In this document: piece by piece, positions 1 through 8,252 of the stretch | Position numbering within the stretch: the first letter of the stretch is position 1 | Layout of the letters: each line of letters starts with the position of its first letter | NCBI GenBank assembly: GCA_022794215.1 | Contig: JAAWEH010000023.1 | Coordinates: 1 to 59,957, forward strand | Direction: 5' to 3' | Length of the DNA stretch: 59,957 nt | Source of the DNA: Oscillospiraceae bacterium | Lineage (GTDB): Bacteria; Bacillota; Clostridia; Oscillospirales; Oscillospiraceae | Made by a program: the position numbers and the translations under genes | Notes under the pieces: generated by a model | Seen by the model: the letters and a program-made list of their open reading frames with translations, nothing else | Database searches by the model: none | What the model was told of the DNA's origin: nothing

Positions 1-1
1 C

Positions 2-196
2 ATGGTGCTGAATCTGGACCGGGTGAGGAGCCAGGGGGAGGAGTACGGCCACGGTCCCCGGCGGGAGTGCGCCTATCTGGCGGTCCACTCCGTCCTGCAC
101 CTTCTGGGCTACGACCACATGGACGACGGCCCCATGAAGGCGCAGATGCGCCAGCGGGAGGAGGCCATTTTGGGACAGTTGGGCATCGGGAGATGA
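2..196 (+). CDS. ybeY: YbeY rRNA maturation endoribonuclease, C-terminal part
   Basis: The 64 visible residues are the C-terminal part of YbeY, a zinc-dependent single-strand endoribonuclease needed for 16S rRNA 3'-end processing and ribosome quality control. The signature HSVLHLLGYDH supplies the three zinc-ligand histidines (H-x3-H-x5-H), followed by the usual acidic, Met-rich tail. The gene enters from the left edge, so the ATG at base 2 is an internal codon and not the start; full-length members have about 150-170 residues. The order ybeY-era-recO is normal for Bacillota, although the dgkA and cdd genes that often lie between ybeY and era are replaced here by a lipoprotein gene 7 bases downstream. 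Confidence 0.95.
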   Translation: MVLNLDRVRSQGEEYGHGPRRECAYLAVHSVLHLLGYDHMDDGPMKAQMRQREEAILGQLGIGR

Positions 197-203
197 GGGA
201 TAT

Positions 204-1022
204 ATGAGAAAGAGAGTATTTGCCCTTCTGCTCTGTTTTACCCTGCCCCAGTCCGCCTGCGGGCAAGGGAGGGAGGAAATCCCAGAGCCGGTCCCAACGG
301 TGACAGCCACCCCGGCTCCCACGCCAACCCCAACCCCGGAGCCGGAACCCACACCAGAGGAAGTTACGGAGTTGTGGGGATTTCCTATTGATGATACACA
401 CTCTGCTTTTGAAGTCCCCACTGGGGGGAAGCTGGGAACCGTGCTGGTGACGGTGGAGGAGGAGAGAGGGGACACTCCGCCTATAGGTTCTGTTACTCTT
501 TCCGTGTGGAATTCTTCTGATTTATTGACGCCGATTCAGACCACGGTGTTAGATGCCTGCTGGCGTAACAACTGGGGTGAGTGGAATGAGGTCGTGGATG
601 CAAATTTTGATGGATATATGGACTTTGGGATAGAGTATACCAAAGGCGCGACAGCTGAATCTTATTGGTCCTATTGGCTTTGGAATGAGGAAAACGGGCG
701 ATTTGAAGAGGAGCTGTCCATAGGTCAAGCGGTATATTTTGACGCAGAGAGGAAAATTGTTTGTTCCCGGTGGAGTGGTTTTGACCCGGCAAAGGGAGGA
801 CAAAGCTGTATGCGTTGGGAAGAAGGAAAGTTGGTCACCATTCGCACTATTTATCACGATGGGCCGATATATTGTAATGAAGATAAAGGGCTTCAGGGAA
901 CATTGACGGTAAAAGATAATATCAACGGCATATTGACCGAAGTGTTCCAACTGGAAGCAGATGTGGACGTAATTATGAAGGAAGCGGAGAAGTGGCAAGA
1001 CCTTAACTACCACGGCGAATAA
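204..1022 (+). CDS. Putative lipoprotein with Pro/Thr-rich linker and Asp-rich repeat
   Basis: 272 residues. The N terminus is a signal peptide ending in QSAC-G, so Cys19 is a plausible lipidation site, though the lipobox is not canonical (Gln at -3). A Pro/Thr/Glu-rich linker spans about residues 28-52. The globular part contains VDANFDGYMDFGIEY (residues about 131-145), a D-x-N-x-D-G pattern like the calcium-loop-type repeat of XAC2610-related proteins. Function unknown. It sits between ybeY and era, where Bacillota usually carry dgkA/cdd. Its 3' half is clearly more AT-rich than the neighbours, which suggests a later insertion into a conserved operon. The ribosome binding site is GATGAGGGA just before ATG 204. 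Confidence 0.75.
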   Translation: MRKRVFALLLCFTLPQSACGQGREEIPEPVPTVTATPAPTPTPTPEPEPTPEEVTELWGFPIDDTHSAFEVPTGGKLGTVLVTVEEERGDTPPIGSVTLSVWNSSDLLTPIQTTVLDACWRNNWGEWNEVVDANFDGYMDFGIEYTKGATAESYWSYWLWNEENGRFEEELSIGQAVYFDAERKIVCSRWSGFDPAKGGQSCMRWEEGKLVTIRTIYHDGPIYCNEDKGLQGTLTVKDNINGILTEVFQLEADVDVIMKEAEKWQDLNYHGE

Positions 1023-1057
1023 AAAATTGCTCCAAAACAAAAAAGGAGGATCACCTA

Positions 1058-1957
1058 ATGACAACACCAAAGACCAAAGCCGGTATGATCGCCATCGTGG
1101 GCCGGCCCAATGTGGGCAAGTCCACCCTCACCAACGCCCTTGTGGGCGAGAAGATCGCCATCGTTTCCAACAAGCCCCAGACCACCCGGAACCGGATCTG
1201 CGCCGTGGTGGGCCGAGGGGAGAGCCAGTTTGTCTTTATGGACACTCCCGGTCTCCACAAGGCCCGAACCCGGCTGGGGGATTATATGGTGGAGGTAGTG
1301 CACCAGAGCGTGGCCGACGTGGACGCCGCCCTGCTGTTGGTGGAGCCCATCCCCAATGTGGGGGAGCCCGAGCGGGAGCTGATGGAAGATCTGCGCAAGC
1401 GGAAGATTCCCGCCATCCTGGTCATCAACAAGATCGACACGGTGGAGAAGGAAAAGCTGCTCTCCGTCATCGCGGCCTATACCCAGGACTATGCCTTTGC
1501 CCATGTGATGCCCATCTCCGCTAAGGAGGGGGATGGGATCCAGGAGCTTTTGGATCTGCTGGAGGGGTATCTCCCTGAGGGCCCCTGGCTGTTCCCGGCG
1601 GGGGAGATTACCGATCAACCGGAGCGGCAGGTCTGCGCCGAAATTCTGCGGGAAAAGCTGCTGCTGTGTCTGGACAAGGAGGTTCCCCACGGTACGGCGG
1701 TGGAGCTGACCAAATTTTCCGAGCGGGAGGACGAGGTCATTGAGTGCGACGCCACCATCTACTGCGAAAAGGAGAGCCACAAGGGGATCATCATCGGCAA
1801 AAAGGGCGCCATGCTGAAAAAAATCTCCACCCTGGCCCGACAGGATATGGAGAAGTTTATGGGAGCCAAGATCTACCTCCAGACATGGGTAAAGGTGAAA
1901 GAGAACTGGCGGGATAACCTGAATCTGATCCACAATTTTGGGTATCGGGAGGATTGA
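1058..1957 (+). CDS. era: GTPase Era
   Basis: 299 residues, the normal size for Era, the essential GTPase that binds 16S rRNA and 30S subunits during assembly. All G motifs are visible: G1 GRPNVGKS (15-22), the switch-I PQTTRNR (40-46), G3 DTPG (62-65), G4 NKID (about 124) and G5 SAKEG. The C-terminal KH RNA-binding domain (about 205-285) includes GAMLKKI and the WVKVKENWRD ending. ATG 1058 follows the ribosome binding site AAAAGGAGG. Linked to ybeY upstream and to yqzL and recO downstream, the standard context. Confidence 0.97.
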   Translation: MTTPKTKAGMIAIVGRPNVGKSTLTNALVGEKIAIVSNKPQTTRNRICAVVGRGESQFVFMDTPGLHKARTRLGDYMVEVVHQSVADVDAALLLVEPIPNVGEPERELMEDLRKRKIPAILVINKIDTVEKEKLLSVIAAYTQDYAFAHVMPISAKEGDGIQELLDLLEGYLPEGPWLFPAGEITDQPERQVCAEILREKLLLCLDKEVPHGTAVELTKFSEREDEVIECDATIYCEKESHKGIIIGKKGAMLKKISTLARQDMEKFMGAKIYLQTWVKVKENWRDNLNLIHNFGYRED

Positions 1958-2110
1958 GCGCGTATAGGCTGCATAGTAAACGGCCAGCAGTTGGAGTTTT
2001 CTGGAAATTGGCTTGCCGAACGGGATGCGGCGGATGGGCACTTTCTAAGCGGTTCAAGATTCTGGGCAGGATATGAATTTGGCAAAAATTTTCCTGACAT
2101 AATCGGATTC

Positions 2111-2160
2111 AAAATGTCCATGATAACCCCAGAGAGAGGTGTGGGTATCATGGACATTTT
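2111..2160 (+). promoter_or_regulatory. Long hairpin burying the yqzL start codon
   Basis: Bases 2111-2129 and 2143-2160 are inverted repeats that pair over 18 bp with one bulged A. The 13-base loop (2130-2142) contains the purine-rich GAGAGAGGTG that would serve as Shine-Dalgarno, and the ATG at 2150-2152 lies inside the 3' arm. Folded, the mRNA would expose the ribosome binding site but hide the start codon. The base of the stem is A4/U4, so a terminator role after era is the alternative, but no U-run follows outside the stem. The repeat is seen directly; a regulatory role is inference. Confidence 0.7.
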
Positions 2161-2260
2161 AGCGGTGTGGGAACTTTTTCTATACACCGGGCTTCCCGAG
2201 GTGTATAATATGTACTGCAAATTGAGAGAGGAGGCGCGTCAGGAGGAGAAAACGGCCTGA
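2150..2260 (+). CDS. yqzL: YqzL-family small protein
   Basis: A 36-residue ORF between era and recO, the position yqzL occupies in Bacillus and many Clostridia. Residues 7-22 read WELFLYTGLPEVYNMY, matching the family pattern W-x2-F-x2-T-G-x4-Y-x2-Y followed by a charged helical tail (KLREEARQEE). Function unknown; in many genomes it is missed because of its size. ATG 2150 was chosen because a purine-rich AGAGAGGTG lies 9 bases upstream. A longer in-frame reading from 1991 is possible but has no ribosome binding site. The start codon is inside a strong hairpin (2111-2160). The stop is 12 bases before recO. Confidence 0.75.
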   Translation: MDILAVWELFLYTGLPEVYNMYCKLREEARQEEKTA

Positions 2261-2272
2261 CGCCCGATACAT

Positions 2273-3052
2273 ATGGCGCATTTGGTGACAAAGGGCCTGG
2301 TACTCCGGGAGGTCAACTACAAGGAATCGGATAAGATATTGACCGTCCTGGCTGAGGGACAGGGCAGGCGGACGGTGAAGGCCCAGGGCTGCCGGCGGAA
2401 AAACAGCCCTCTGGCGGCTGGCGCCCAGCTTTTGGTGTTCTCTGAGATGACTCTCTATGACTATCAGGATCGCTGGGCCATGAAAGAAGCGGCCACCCGG
2501 GAGGAGTTCCGGGGGCTGCGCTCCGATTTGGAGAAGCTGGCTCTGGGAACCTACTTCGCCGAGGTCTGCGAGGCGGTGAGTGAGGAGGGAATTGAAACGC
2601 CGGGGCTGCTGAGCCTGGTACTCAACTGTCTCTACGCCTTGGATAAGCTGGATAAACCCCAGGCCCAGGTGAAGGCGGCTTTTGAACTGAAACTGGCCTG
2701 CTTGGTGGGATATGAGCCGCTGATAGAGGGGTGCGCCGTGTGCGGGGCGGAGACCCCGGAGGATCCCCGGCTGAATCTTTCCGAGGGGGTGCTCCACTGT
2801 AAAAAGTGCCGGGGAGAACTGGGGGATGTGGGGATCTCCATACCTCTGGATACGGCCAGCTTAGCGGCTCTGCGGTATATTGTATATGCAGACGCCAAGA
2901 GACTGCTGTCTTTCCAGATTCCGGAGAACAGCCTGGCACTGCTGGGAGGTGCGGCGGAGAGCTTTTTGCTGACCCAGTTGGAGCGAGGGTTCCGGACATT
3001 GGATTTTTATAAGGGACTGGTGCTGCAGGAGCCAGGCAGCATCCATGGATGA
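2273..3052 (+). CDS. recO: DNA repair protein RecO
   Basis: 259 residues, typical of RecO, which anneals single strands and with RecR loads RecA in the RecFOR pathway. The N-terminal OB fold starts with LVTKGLVLREVNYKESDKIL and includes the basic GQGRRTVKAQGCRRKNSPL stretch. The C-terminal helical part carries the four-cysteine zinc site CAVC...CKKC (around residues 152-178). It starts 12 bases after the yqzL stop; the best purine tract (AGGAGG, about 2241) is too far away, so translation may be coupled to yqzL. A 31-base gap separates it from feoA. Confidence 0.95.
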   Translation: MAHLVTKGLVLREVNYKESDKILTVLAEGQGRRTVKAQGCRRKNSPLAAGAQLLVFSEMTLYDYQDRWAMKEAATREEFRGLRSDLEKLALGTYFAEVCEAVSEEGIETPGLLSLVLNCLYALDKLDKPQAQVKAAFELKLACLVGYEPLIEGCAVCGAETPEDPRLNLSEGVLHCKKCRGELGDVGISIPLDTASLAALRYIVYADAKRLLSFQIPENSLALLGGAAESFLLTQLERGFRTLDFYKGLVLQEPGSIHG

Positions 3053-3083
3053 AAAGGCAAAACCTGTTTGAGAGGTAATACAT

Positions 3084-3299
3084 ATGACGTTGGACAAGGG
3101 TGTTGTCGGAGAGAGCTACACCGTGAAAAAAATCGACCTGCCCGAGCAGGTGGAGCACCGGCTGGAGGCCATCGGGATGACGCTGGAAAGCAAGGTGTCC
3201 ATTCTGGGCAGGAAGGACAGGGGAACCGTGATCCTGAAGGTGCGGGGAGCCCGCTTTGCCGTGGGGCGGGGGATCAGCCGGAAAATCGAGGTGGCCTGA
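3084..3299 (+). CDS. feoA: Ferrous iron transport protein FeoA
   Basis: 71 residues, the size of single-domain FeoA, an SH3-like cytosolic partner that supports FeoB iron uptake. Typical pattern: a glycine turn near the start, LEAIGMTLESKVSILGRKD in the middle, and GARFAVGRGISRKIEV at the end. ATG 3084 follows GAGAGGTAATACAT. The stop codon is one base from the feoB ATG, so the two are almost certainly translationally coupled. Confidence 0.93.
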   Translation: MTLDKGVVGESYTVKKIDLPEQVEHRLEAIGMTLESKVSILGRKDRGTVILKVRGARFAVGRGISRKIEVA

Positions 3300-3300
3300 G

Positions 3301-5358
3301 ATGGGAAAGAAATTGACGGTAGCCTTTATTGGAAATCCCAACTGCGGAAAGACCACCCTCTTTAACGCCTACACCGGGGCCAACCTGAAGGTGGCCAACT
3401 GGCCCGGCGTTACGGTAGAACGGGTGGAGGGGGTCATGAAAGACCACGGGCTGGAGATCCGGCTGGTGGATCTGCCGGGGACCTACTCGCTGACCGCCTA
3501 CACCATGGAGGAACAGGTGTCCCGGCAGTTTATCCTCTCTGATGAGGTGGATGTCATCATCGACGTGGTGGATGCCTCCGCCCTGGAACGGAATCTGTAT
3601 CTTACCCTCCAGCTTTTGGAGCTGGGCAAGCCGGTGGTGGTAGCCCTGAACATGATGGATATTGTGGAGAAGCGGGGGATGGAGATTGATCTCCACCGGC
3701 TGCCGGAGATGCTGGGCGTGCCTGTGATCCCCGTTTCCGGACGGAGACGGACAGGGCTGGAGGTGCTGATGCACGCCGCTGCCCACCATGCCGGGGCGGA
3801 GCGTCACGATCCCATCATTCATGAGCACGAGTGGCATGGCCACGGCAAGACGGCGAACAGCTCCAAGCATGAGAAGTATGCTATGGTCTATGATGAGGTA
3901 ATGGAGTTCCGCATCGACGCAGTGGAGACCGTCCTGAAGCGGAGATGGCCGGAGCTGAAAAACCCTCGGTGGTACGCCATCAAGCTGCTGGAGAGGGATA
4001 AGGAGATCGCTCAGAGATATCCGCTGGAGCTTCCCGGCATTTTGGATGAGGACTGTGAAACAGAGATGATCAACCAGAAATATGATTTCATTGAGGAAAT
4101 CATGGACGAGGTTATGATCCACCGGGAGGAGAAAGCCGCTATGACCGAGCGGGCCGATCGGGTGATGACCCATCCTGTTTGGGGGCTGCCCATCTTTCTG
4201 GGAATCATGGCGGTGGTATTTTTCCTCACCTTTACGGTGGGAGATCTTCTGGCCGGATATTTTGAACTGGGCGTCGACTGGTTTTCCGGTATGGTGGGGG
4301 ATACGCTGACCGGATGGGGGGTGGGGGAGTTGCTGGTGGCCCTCATCACCGACGGTATTATTGCCGGGGTAGGCAGCATTTTGACCCTGCTGCCCAACAT
4401 CTTTATCCTCTTTCTGGCTCTGGCTTTTCTGGAGGATACGGGATACATGGCCCGGGTAGCCTACATCATGGACGGCATTATGGGAAAGCTGGGCCTTTCC
4501 GGGCGGGCATTTCTGCCCATGGTGCTGGGCTTTGGCTGTTCGGTACCTGCGATCATGGCCTCGCGAGCGCTGGAGAGCCGCCGGGATCGGTTTAAGGTCA
4601 TGCTGGTGACCCCCTTTATGTCCTGCTCGGCCCGGCTTCCCATCTATATCCTCTTTTCTCAACTGTTTTTTGGAAAATACGCCATGATCGCGGCCTATTC
4701 CATGTACCTCATTGGCATTTTGGTAGCTCTGCTCACCGCCGGAGTGATCCAAAAGCTGGAGAGGAACAGGGGGGTGGAGCGCAGTGCCCTGCTTATCGAG
4801 CTGCCCGAATACAAAATGCCCTCAGCCCGGACGGTGCGGGTCTATGTGTGGGAGAAGGTGAAGGACTACCTGACTAAGGCGGGCACCATTATCTTTGTGG
4901 CCTCGGTACTGCTGTGGTTTCTGCTGAACTTTGGCCCGGGGGGCTACACCGCCGTCATGGAGGAGAGCTTTGCCGCCCTTATCGGCCACGCCCTGGCGCC
5001 GGTGATGGCTCCGGCGGGACTGGGCTTCTGGCCTATCGTGGTGGCCATCATTGCCGGGATTTCTGCCAAAGAAGTGGTGGTATCCTCCACCGCCATCCTG
5101 TTTCGGGTGAGCAACGTCAATTCGGCGGCAGGCATGGCGGCAGTCCACAGCGGTCTGGCCGCCATGGGCTTCGGGGCGCTGAACGCATATTGTTTGATGG
5201 TGTTCTGCCTGCTCTATGTTCCCTGTGCCGCAACCATCGGAGTAATTAAGAAGGAGTCGGGAAGCTGGAAGTGGACTATTTTCGCTGTCTGCTTTCAGGT
5301 GGTGGTGGCCTATCTCATGAGCTTTCTTATTTTCCAGACAGGGAGCCTTCTCTTGTGA
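3301..5358 (+). CDS. feoB: Ferrous iron transporter FeoB
   Basis: 685 residues. FeoB is the membrane Fe(II) transporter with an N-terminal G domain. G1 GNPNCGKT is at residues 10-17, G3 DLPG near 56-59, G4 NMMD near 117-120. The helical spacer follows, then the membrane part from about residue 295 with two gate repeats, the conserved GFGCSVPAIMASRALES and the second repeat around AIIAGISAKEVVVSS. ATG 3301, one base after the feoA stop, places G1 correctly; an in-frame upstream start at 3256 lies inside feoA. No feoC-like gene follows. Expression is likely controlled by iron, but no Fur box is obvious. Confidence 0.96.
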   Translation: MGKKLTVAFIGNPNCGKTTLFNAYTGANLKVANWPGVTVERVEGVMKDHGLEIRLVDLPGTYSLTAYTMEEQVSRQFILSDEVDVIIDVVDASALERNLYLTLQLLELGKPVVVALNMMDIVEKRGMEIDLHRLPEMLGVPVIPVSGRRRTGLEVLMHAAAHHAGAERHDPIIHEHEWHGHGKTANSSKHEKYAMVYDEVMEFRIDAVETVLKRRWPELKNPRWYAIKLLERDKEIAQRYPLELPGILDEDCETEMINQKYDFIEEIMDEVMIHREEKAAMTERADRVMTHPVWGLPIFLGIMAVVFFLTFTVGDLLAGYFELGVDWFSGMVGDTLTGWGVGELLVALITDGIIAGVGSILTLLPNIFILFLALAFLEDTGYMARVAYIMDGIMGKLGLSGRAFLPMVLGFGCSVPAIMASRALESRRDRFKVMLVTPFMSCSARLPIYILFSQLFFGKYAMIAAYSMYLIGILVALLTAGVIQKLERNRGVERSALLIELPEYKMPSARTVRVYVWEKVKDYLTKAGTIIFVASVLLWFLLNFGPGGYTAVMEESFAALIGHALAPVMAPAGLGFWPIVVAIIAGISAKEVVVSSTAILFRVSNVNSAAGMAAVHSGLAAMGFGALNAYCLMVFCLLYVPCAATIGVIKKESGSWKWTIFAVCFQVVVAYLMSFLIFQTGSLLL

Positions 5359-5399
5359 GATAGGGCACAACGGTATGATTCGATTTTGAGGTATTATCT

Positions 5400-7772
5400 A
5401 TGAAAGACGAACGGTTTGAAAAATCCATGCAGACCTTGGAGCTGCCCCGTGTGTTGGAGCTGCTCTCCCACGAGGCGGTCACTGACGAGGGCAAGGAACG
5501 GGCCCTGGCCCTTCGCCCCCTTACCGACCCCAACGATGTGGAGCGGGCCTTGGCGGAGACCTCCGCTGCGGTGGATCTGGTGTCCCTTCGGGGTGCGCCC
5601 TACTTTGGGGGGGTGAAGCCGGTAGCGGCCTCGCTCCAGCGGGCAGATATGGGGGGTGCGCTGAATACCAGGGAGCTGCTGGGTATCGCGGCGGTGCTTC
5701 GCTGTGCCCGGAATTGCATCGAATATGGCGCGGGTGGCCAGGAGAAAACCCCGCTGGATCCCCTGTTTCGGGGGCTCATTGCCAACCGGTATTTGGAGGA
5801 GAAGATTTCAGGTTCCATTATTTCGGAGGAGGAGATCGCCGACGCTGCCAGTCCGGAATTGGCCGACATTCGCCGGAAAAAGCGGGCTGCGGCGGGGAAG
5901 GTTCGGGATATTTTGCAGAAGCTCATCTCCTCCAACCAGTCGAAATATCTTCAGGAGTCCATCATCACCCAACGAAATGGGCGTTATGTGGTTCCTGTGA
6001 AGTCGGAGCACAAGAACGATGTGCCCGGCCTGGTTCACGACCTCTCTGCCAGCGGCGGAACCTTCTTCATTGAGCCAATGGGGGTAGTGAAGGCGAACAA
6101 CGAACTGCGAGAGTTGGAGGCCAAGGAGGAAAAGGAGATCGAGCGTATCCTGGCCGAGCTCTCCGCCGAATGTGCCGCCCACCGGGAGGATATCAGCCAG
6201 GATCACGACTTTATCATCCTGCTGGACGGTATTTTTGCCCGGGCGGGGCTATCGTTGCGGATGCGGGGGATGGCCCCGAAGATCGTGGAGAGGGGCATTT
6301 CTTTTGAAAGCGCCTGTCACCCGCTGCTGAACCGGGATACAGCGGTAAAAAACGACCTTCGCTTGGGGGAGGATTTTGACACCTTGGTGGTCACCGGCCC
6401 CAACACAGGTGGTAAAACAGTGACATTGAAAACACTGGGACTGTTGGTTTTGATGGCCCAGTGCGGGCTTCATATCCCTGCTGCCGGCGATAGCCGCATG
6501 ATGGTGTTTGACCGGGTGCTGGCCGACATTGGGGATGAGCAATCCATTGCCCAGAGTCTGTCCACCTTCTCCTCGCACATGGTAAATATCGTGGGGATCC
6601 TCTCCGAAGCGGATGACCGTTCCCTGGTGCTCTTTGATGAGCTGGGAGCGGGCACCGACCCGGTGGAGGGAGCTGCGTTGGCCGCTGCTGTCATTGAAGA
6701 GACCCGATCTCTGGGGGCCCTGGTAGCGGCCACCACCCACTATGCCGAGCTGAAAATCTATGCCATGACCACCCCTGGGGTGGAGAATGCGTCCTGTGAA
6801 TTCAATGTAGAGACTCTGGCCCCCACCTATAAGCTGCTCATCGGTATCCCCGGCAAATCCAACGCCTTTGCGATTTCCCGGCGGCTGGGGCTTCCCGAGC
6901 ATGTCATTGATGCGGCGGGGAGGCGGGTGAATGCGGAAAATGTCCGTTTTGAGGATGTGCTGACCCAACTGGATCGGCAGCGCCAGGAGATGGAGAAGGA
7001 GAAGGAGGCGGCCCGCCTTCTTCGCAGGGAGACAGAGGAGGCCAAGCAGAAGGCGGCCCAGTACCGGGACGATTTGGAGAAACAGCGGGCCAAAGCGGTG
7101 GAGCGGGCCCAGGCGGAGGCCCGAACCATCATTGAGGAAGCTCGAAGGGCGGCTGACGACACCTTCCGGGAGCTGGACGAAATGCGGAAGCGCAGCAAGC
7201 AGGAGGAGGACTGGCAGCGGGTCAACGAAGCCCGCTCCGGCCTGCGCCGCAGGCTGAACGCGGCGGAGGAGGGGTTGGGGACAGCGCCTCAGGCGCCGGC
7301 CTTGCCCCCCACCCGCCCGGCGGTGAAGGGCGACACCGTGGAGCTTGTAAAGATGCCGGGGACGAAGGCCACGGTACTGGATGTGAAGAAGGACGGCAGC
7401 CTCCAACTCCAGGCGGGAATTATGAAGCTGACCGCCAAGCAGGAGGAGGTGCGGGTCAGCGAAAGCGAGACGCAGAAGTCGGTGAAAAAGGTGGTGGAGC
7501 GGGCCACCCATCAGCTGCGTTCCCTGGGCGCTTCCCCGGAGGTGGATCTGCGCGGACTCACGGGAGACGAGGCTGTGATGGAGCTGGATCGGTTTTTGGA
7601 CAACGCCGTTATGGGCAGGCTTCAGGAGGTGCGTATTATCCACGGAAAGGGAACCGGTGCAGTACGCTCCGCGGTGCGGGATCACCTAAAGCGCAGCCGC
7701 TACATCAAATCCTTCCGCCCCGGCCGCTATGGGGAAGGGGAGGATGGTGTGACCATTGCGGAGCTGAGGTGA
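5400..7772 (+). CDS. mutS2: Endonuclease MutS2
   Basis: 790 residues, full length for MutS2 (RqcU), which limits homologous recombination and in Bacillus also splits collided ribosomes. Order: N-terminal core and clamp helices; ATPase with Walker A GPNTGGKT (about 333-340) and Walker B LVLFDELGAGTDP (about 408-420); a long charged coiled coil (about 515-610); a KOW-like segment; and a C-terminal Smr nuclease domain with VDLRGLTGDEAV and HGKGTGAVRSAV. ATG 5400 lies 41 bases after feoB; the gap has no terminator, so it may be cotranscribed. Confidence 0.96.
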   Translation: MKDERFEKSMQTLELPRVLELLSHEAVTDEGKERALALRPLTDPNDVERALAETSAAVDLVSLRGAPYFGGVKPVAASLQRADMGGALNTRELLGIAAVLRCARNCIEYGAGGQEKTPLDPLFRGLIANRYLEEKISGSIISEEEIADAASPELADIRRKKRAAAGKVRDILQKLISSNQSKYLQESIITQRNGRYVVPVKSEHKNDVPGLVHDLSASGGTFFIEPMGVVKANNELRELEAKEEKEIERILAELSAECAAHREDISQDHDFIILLDGIFARAGLSLRMRGMAPKIVERGISFESACHPLLNRDTAVKNDLRLGEDFDTLVVTGPNTGGKTVTLKTLGLLVLMAQCGLHIPAAGDSRMMVFDRVLADIGDEQSIAQSLSTFSSHMVNIVGILSEADDRSLVLFDELGAGTDPVEGAALAAAVIEETRSLGALVAATTHYAELKIYAMTTPGVENASCEFNVETLAPTYKLLIGIPGKSNAFAISRRLGLPEHVIDAAGRRVNAENVRFEDVLTQLDRQRQEMEKEKEAARLLRRETEEAKQKAAQYRDDLEKQRAKAVERAQAEARTIIEEARRAADDTFRELDEMRKRSKQEEDWQRVNEARSGLRRRLNAAEEGLGTAPQAPALPPTRPAVKGDTVELVKMPGTKATVLDVKKDGSLQLQAGIMKLTAKQEEVRVSESETQKSVKKVVERATHQLRSLGASPEVDLRGLTGDEAVMELDRFLDNAVMGRLQEVRIIHGKGTGAVRSAVRDHLKRSRYIKSFRPGRYGEGEDGVTIAELR

Positions 7773-7853
7773 AATCGTCAGCAGGGAAACAATAGGTTCG
7801 GTAAAGTTCCTTTAAAGTATAGATATAGCAGGCCCGATTTGGTGAAAATGCCA

Positions 7854-7882
7854 TTGACGGCAGAGCGGAAATTTGATATTCT
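7854..7882 (+). promoter_or_regulatory. Sigma-A promoter for HPr
   Basis: TTGACG (7854-7859), 17-bp spacer, TATTCT (7877-7882). The predicted start of transcription near 7889 gives a leader of about 30 bases before ATG 7921. Confidence 0.65.
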
Positions 7883-7920
7883 ATAGGACAGTACAACGGT
7901 ACTTGGGGAGGGAAAGCGCA

Positions 7921-8184
7921 ATGTATATGAAAGAGGCTACCGTGAACAATCAGGTGGGCCTGCACGCCCGTCCCGCCACCTTTTTTATCCAGAAGGCCAA
8001 CGAGTTCAAGTGCTCCATCTGGGTGGAAAAAGACGAGCGGAGGGTGAACGCCAAGAGCTTGCTGGGCGTCCTGTCCCTGGGCATTGTCAAGGGAACTACC
8101 ATCAACCTCATCGCGGACGGCGTGGACGAAAAGGAAGCTGTGGAAGGGCTTATTGAGCTGATTTCCAGCAACTTTGAGGACTGA
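7921..8184 (+). CDS. ptsH: Phosphocarrier protein HPr
   Basis: 87 residues. HPr relays phosphate from Enzyme I to the sugar-specific EII proteins of the phosphotransferase system. The GLHARPA motif places the catalytic histidine exactly at His15, and NAKSLLG places the HPr-kinase target exactly at Ser46, so it should act both in transport and in Gram-positive catabolite repression. The numbering supports ATG 7921, preceded by GGGGAGGG. It stands alone, with its own promoter and a strong terminator after it; no ptsI is next to it. Confidence 0.93.
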   Translation: MYMKEATVNNQVGLHARPATFFIQKANEFKCSIWVEKDERRVNAKSLLGVLSLGIVKGTTINLIADGVDEKEAVEGLIELISSNFED

Positions 8185-8200
8185 ATCTCATACACTGGCA

Positions 8201-8234
8201 AAAAAGAGCGCCGCAAGTGCGGCGCTCTTTTTTT
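8201..8234 (+). terminator. Intrinsic terminator after HPr
   Basis: GAGCGCCGC, 4-base loop, GCGGCGCTC, then a T-run. The GTG at 8217 in the loop is in frame with the next gene but is not a credible start. Confidence 0.9.
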
Positions 8235-8252
8235 CGGAAGGGAGGGATAGCC

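Noticed and set aside
1055-2041. A 328-codon minus-strand frame opposite era
   Set aside because: Antisense to a fully recognisable Era; His/Gln/Leu-rich translation without domains.
8217-8252. Upstream GTG start of the radical SAM gene
   Set aside because: It lies in the loop of the HPr terminator and has no ribosome binding site; GTG 8253 has one.
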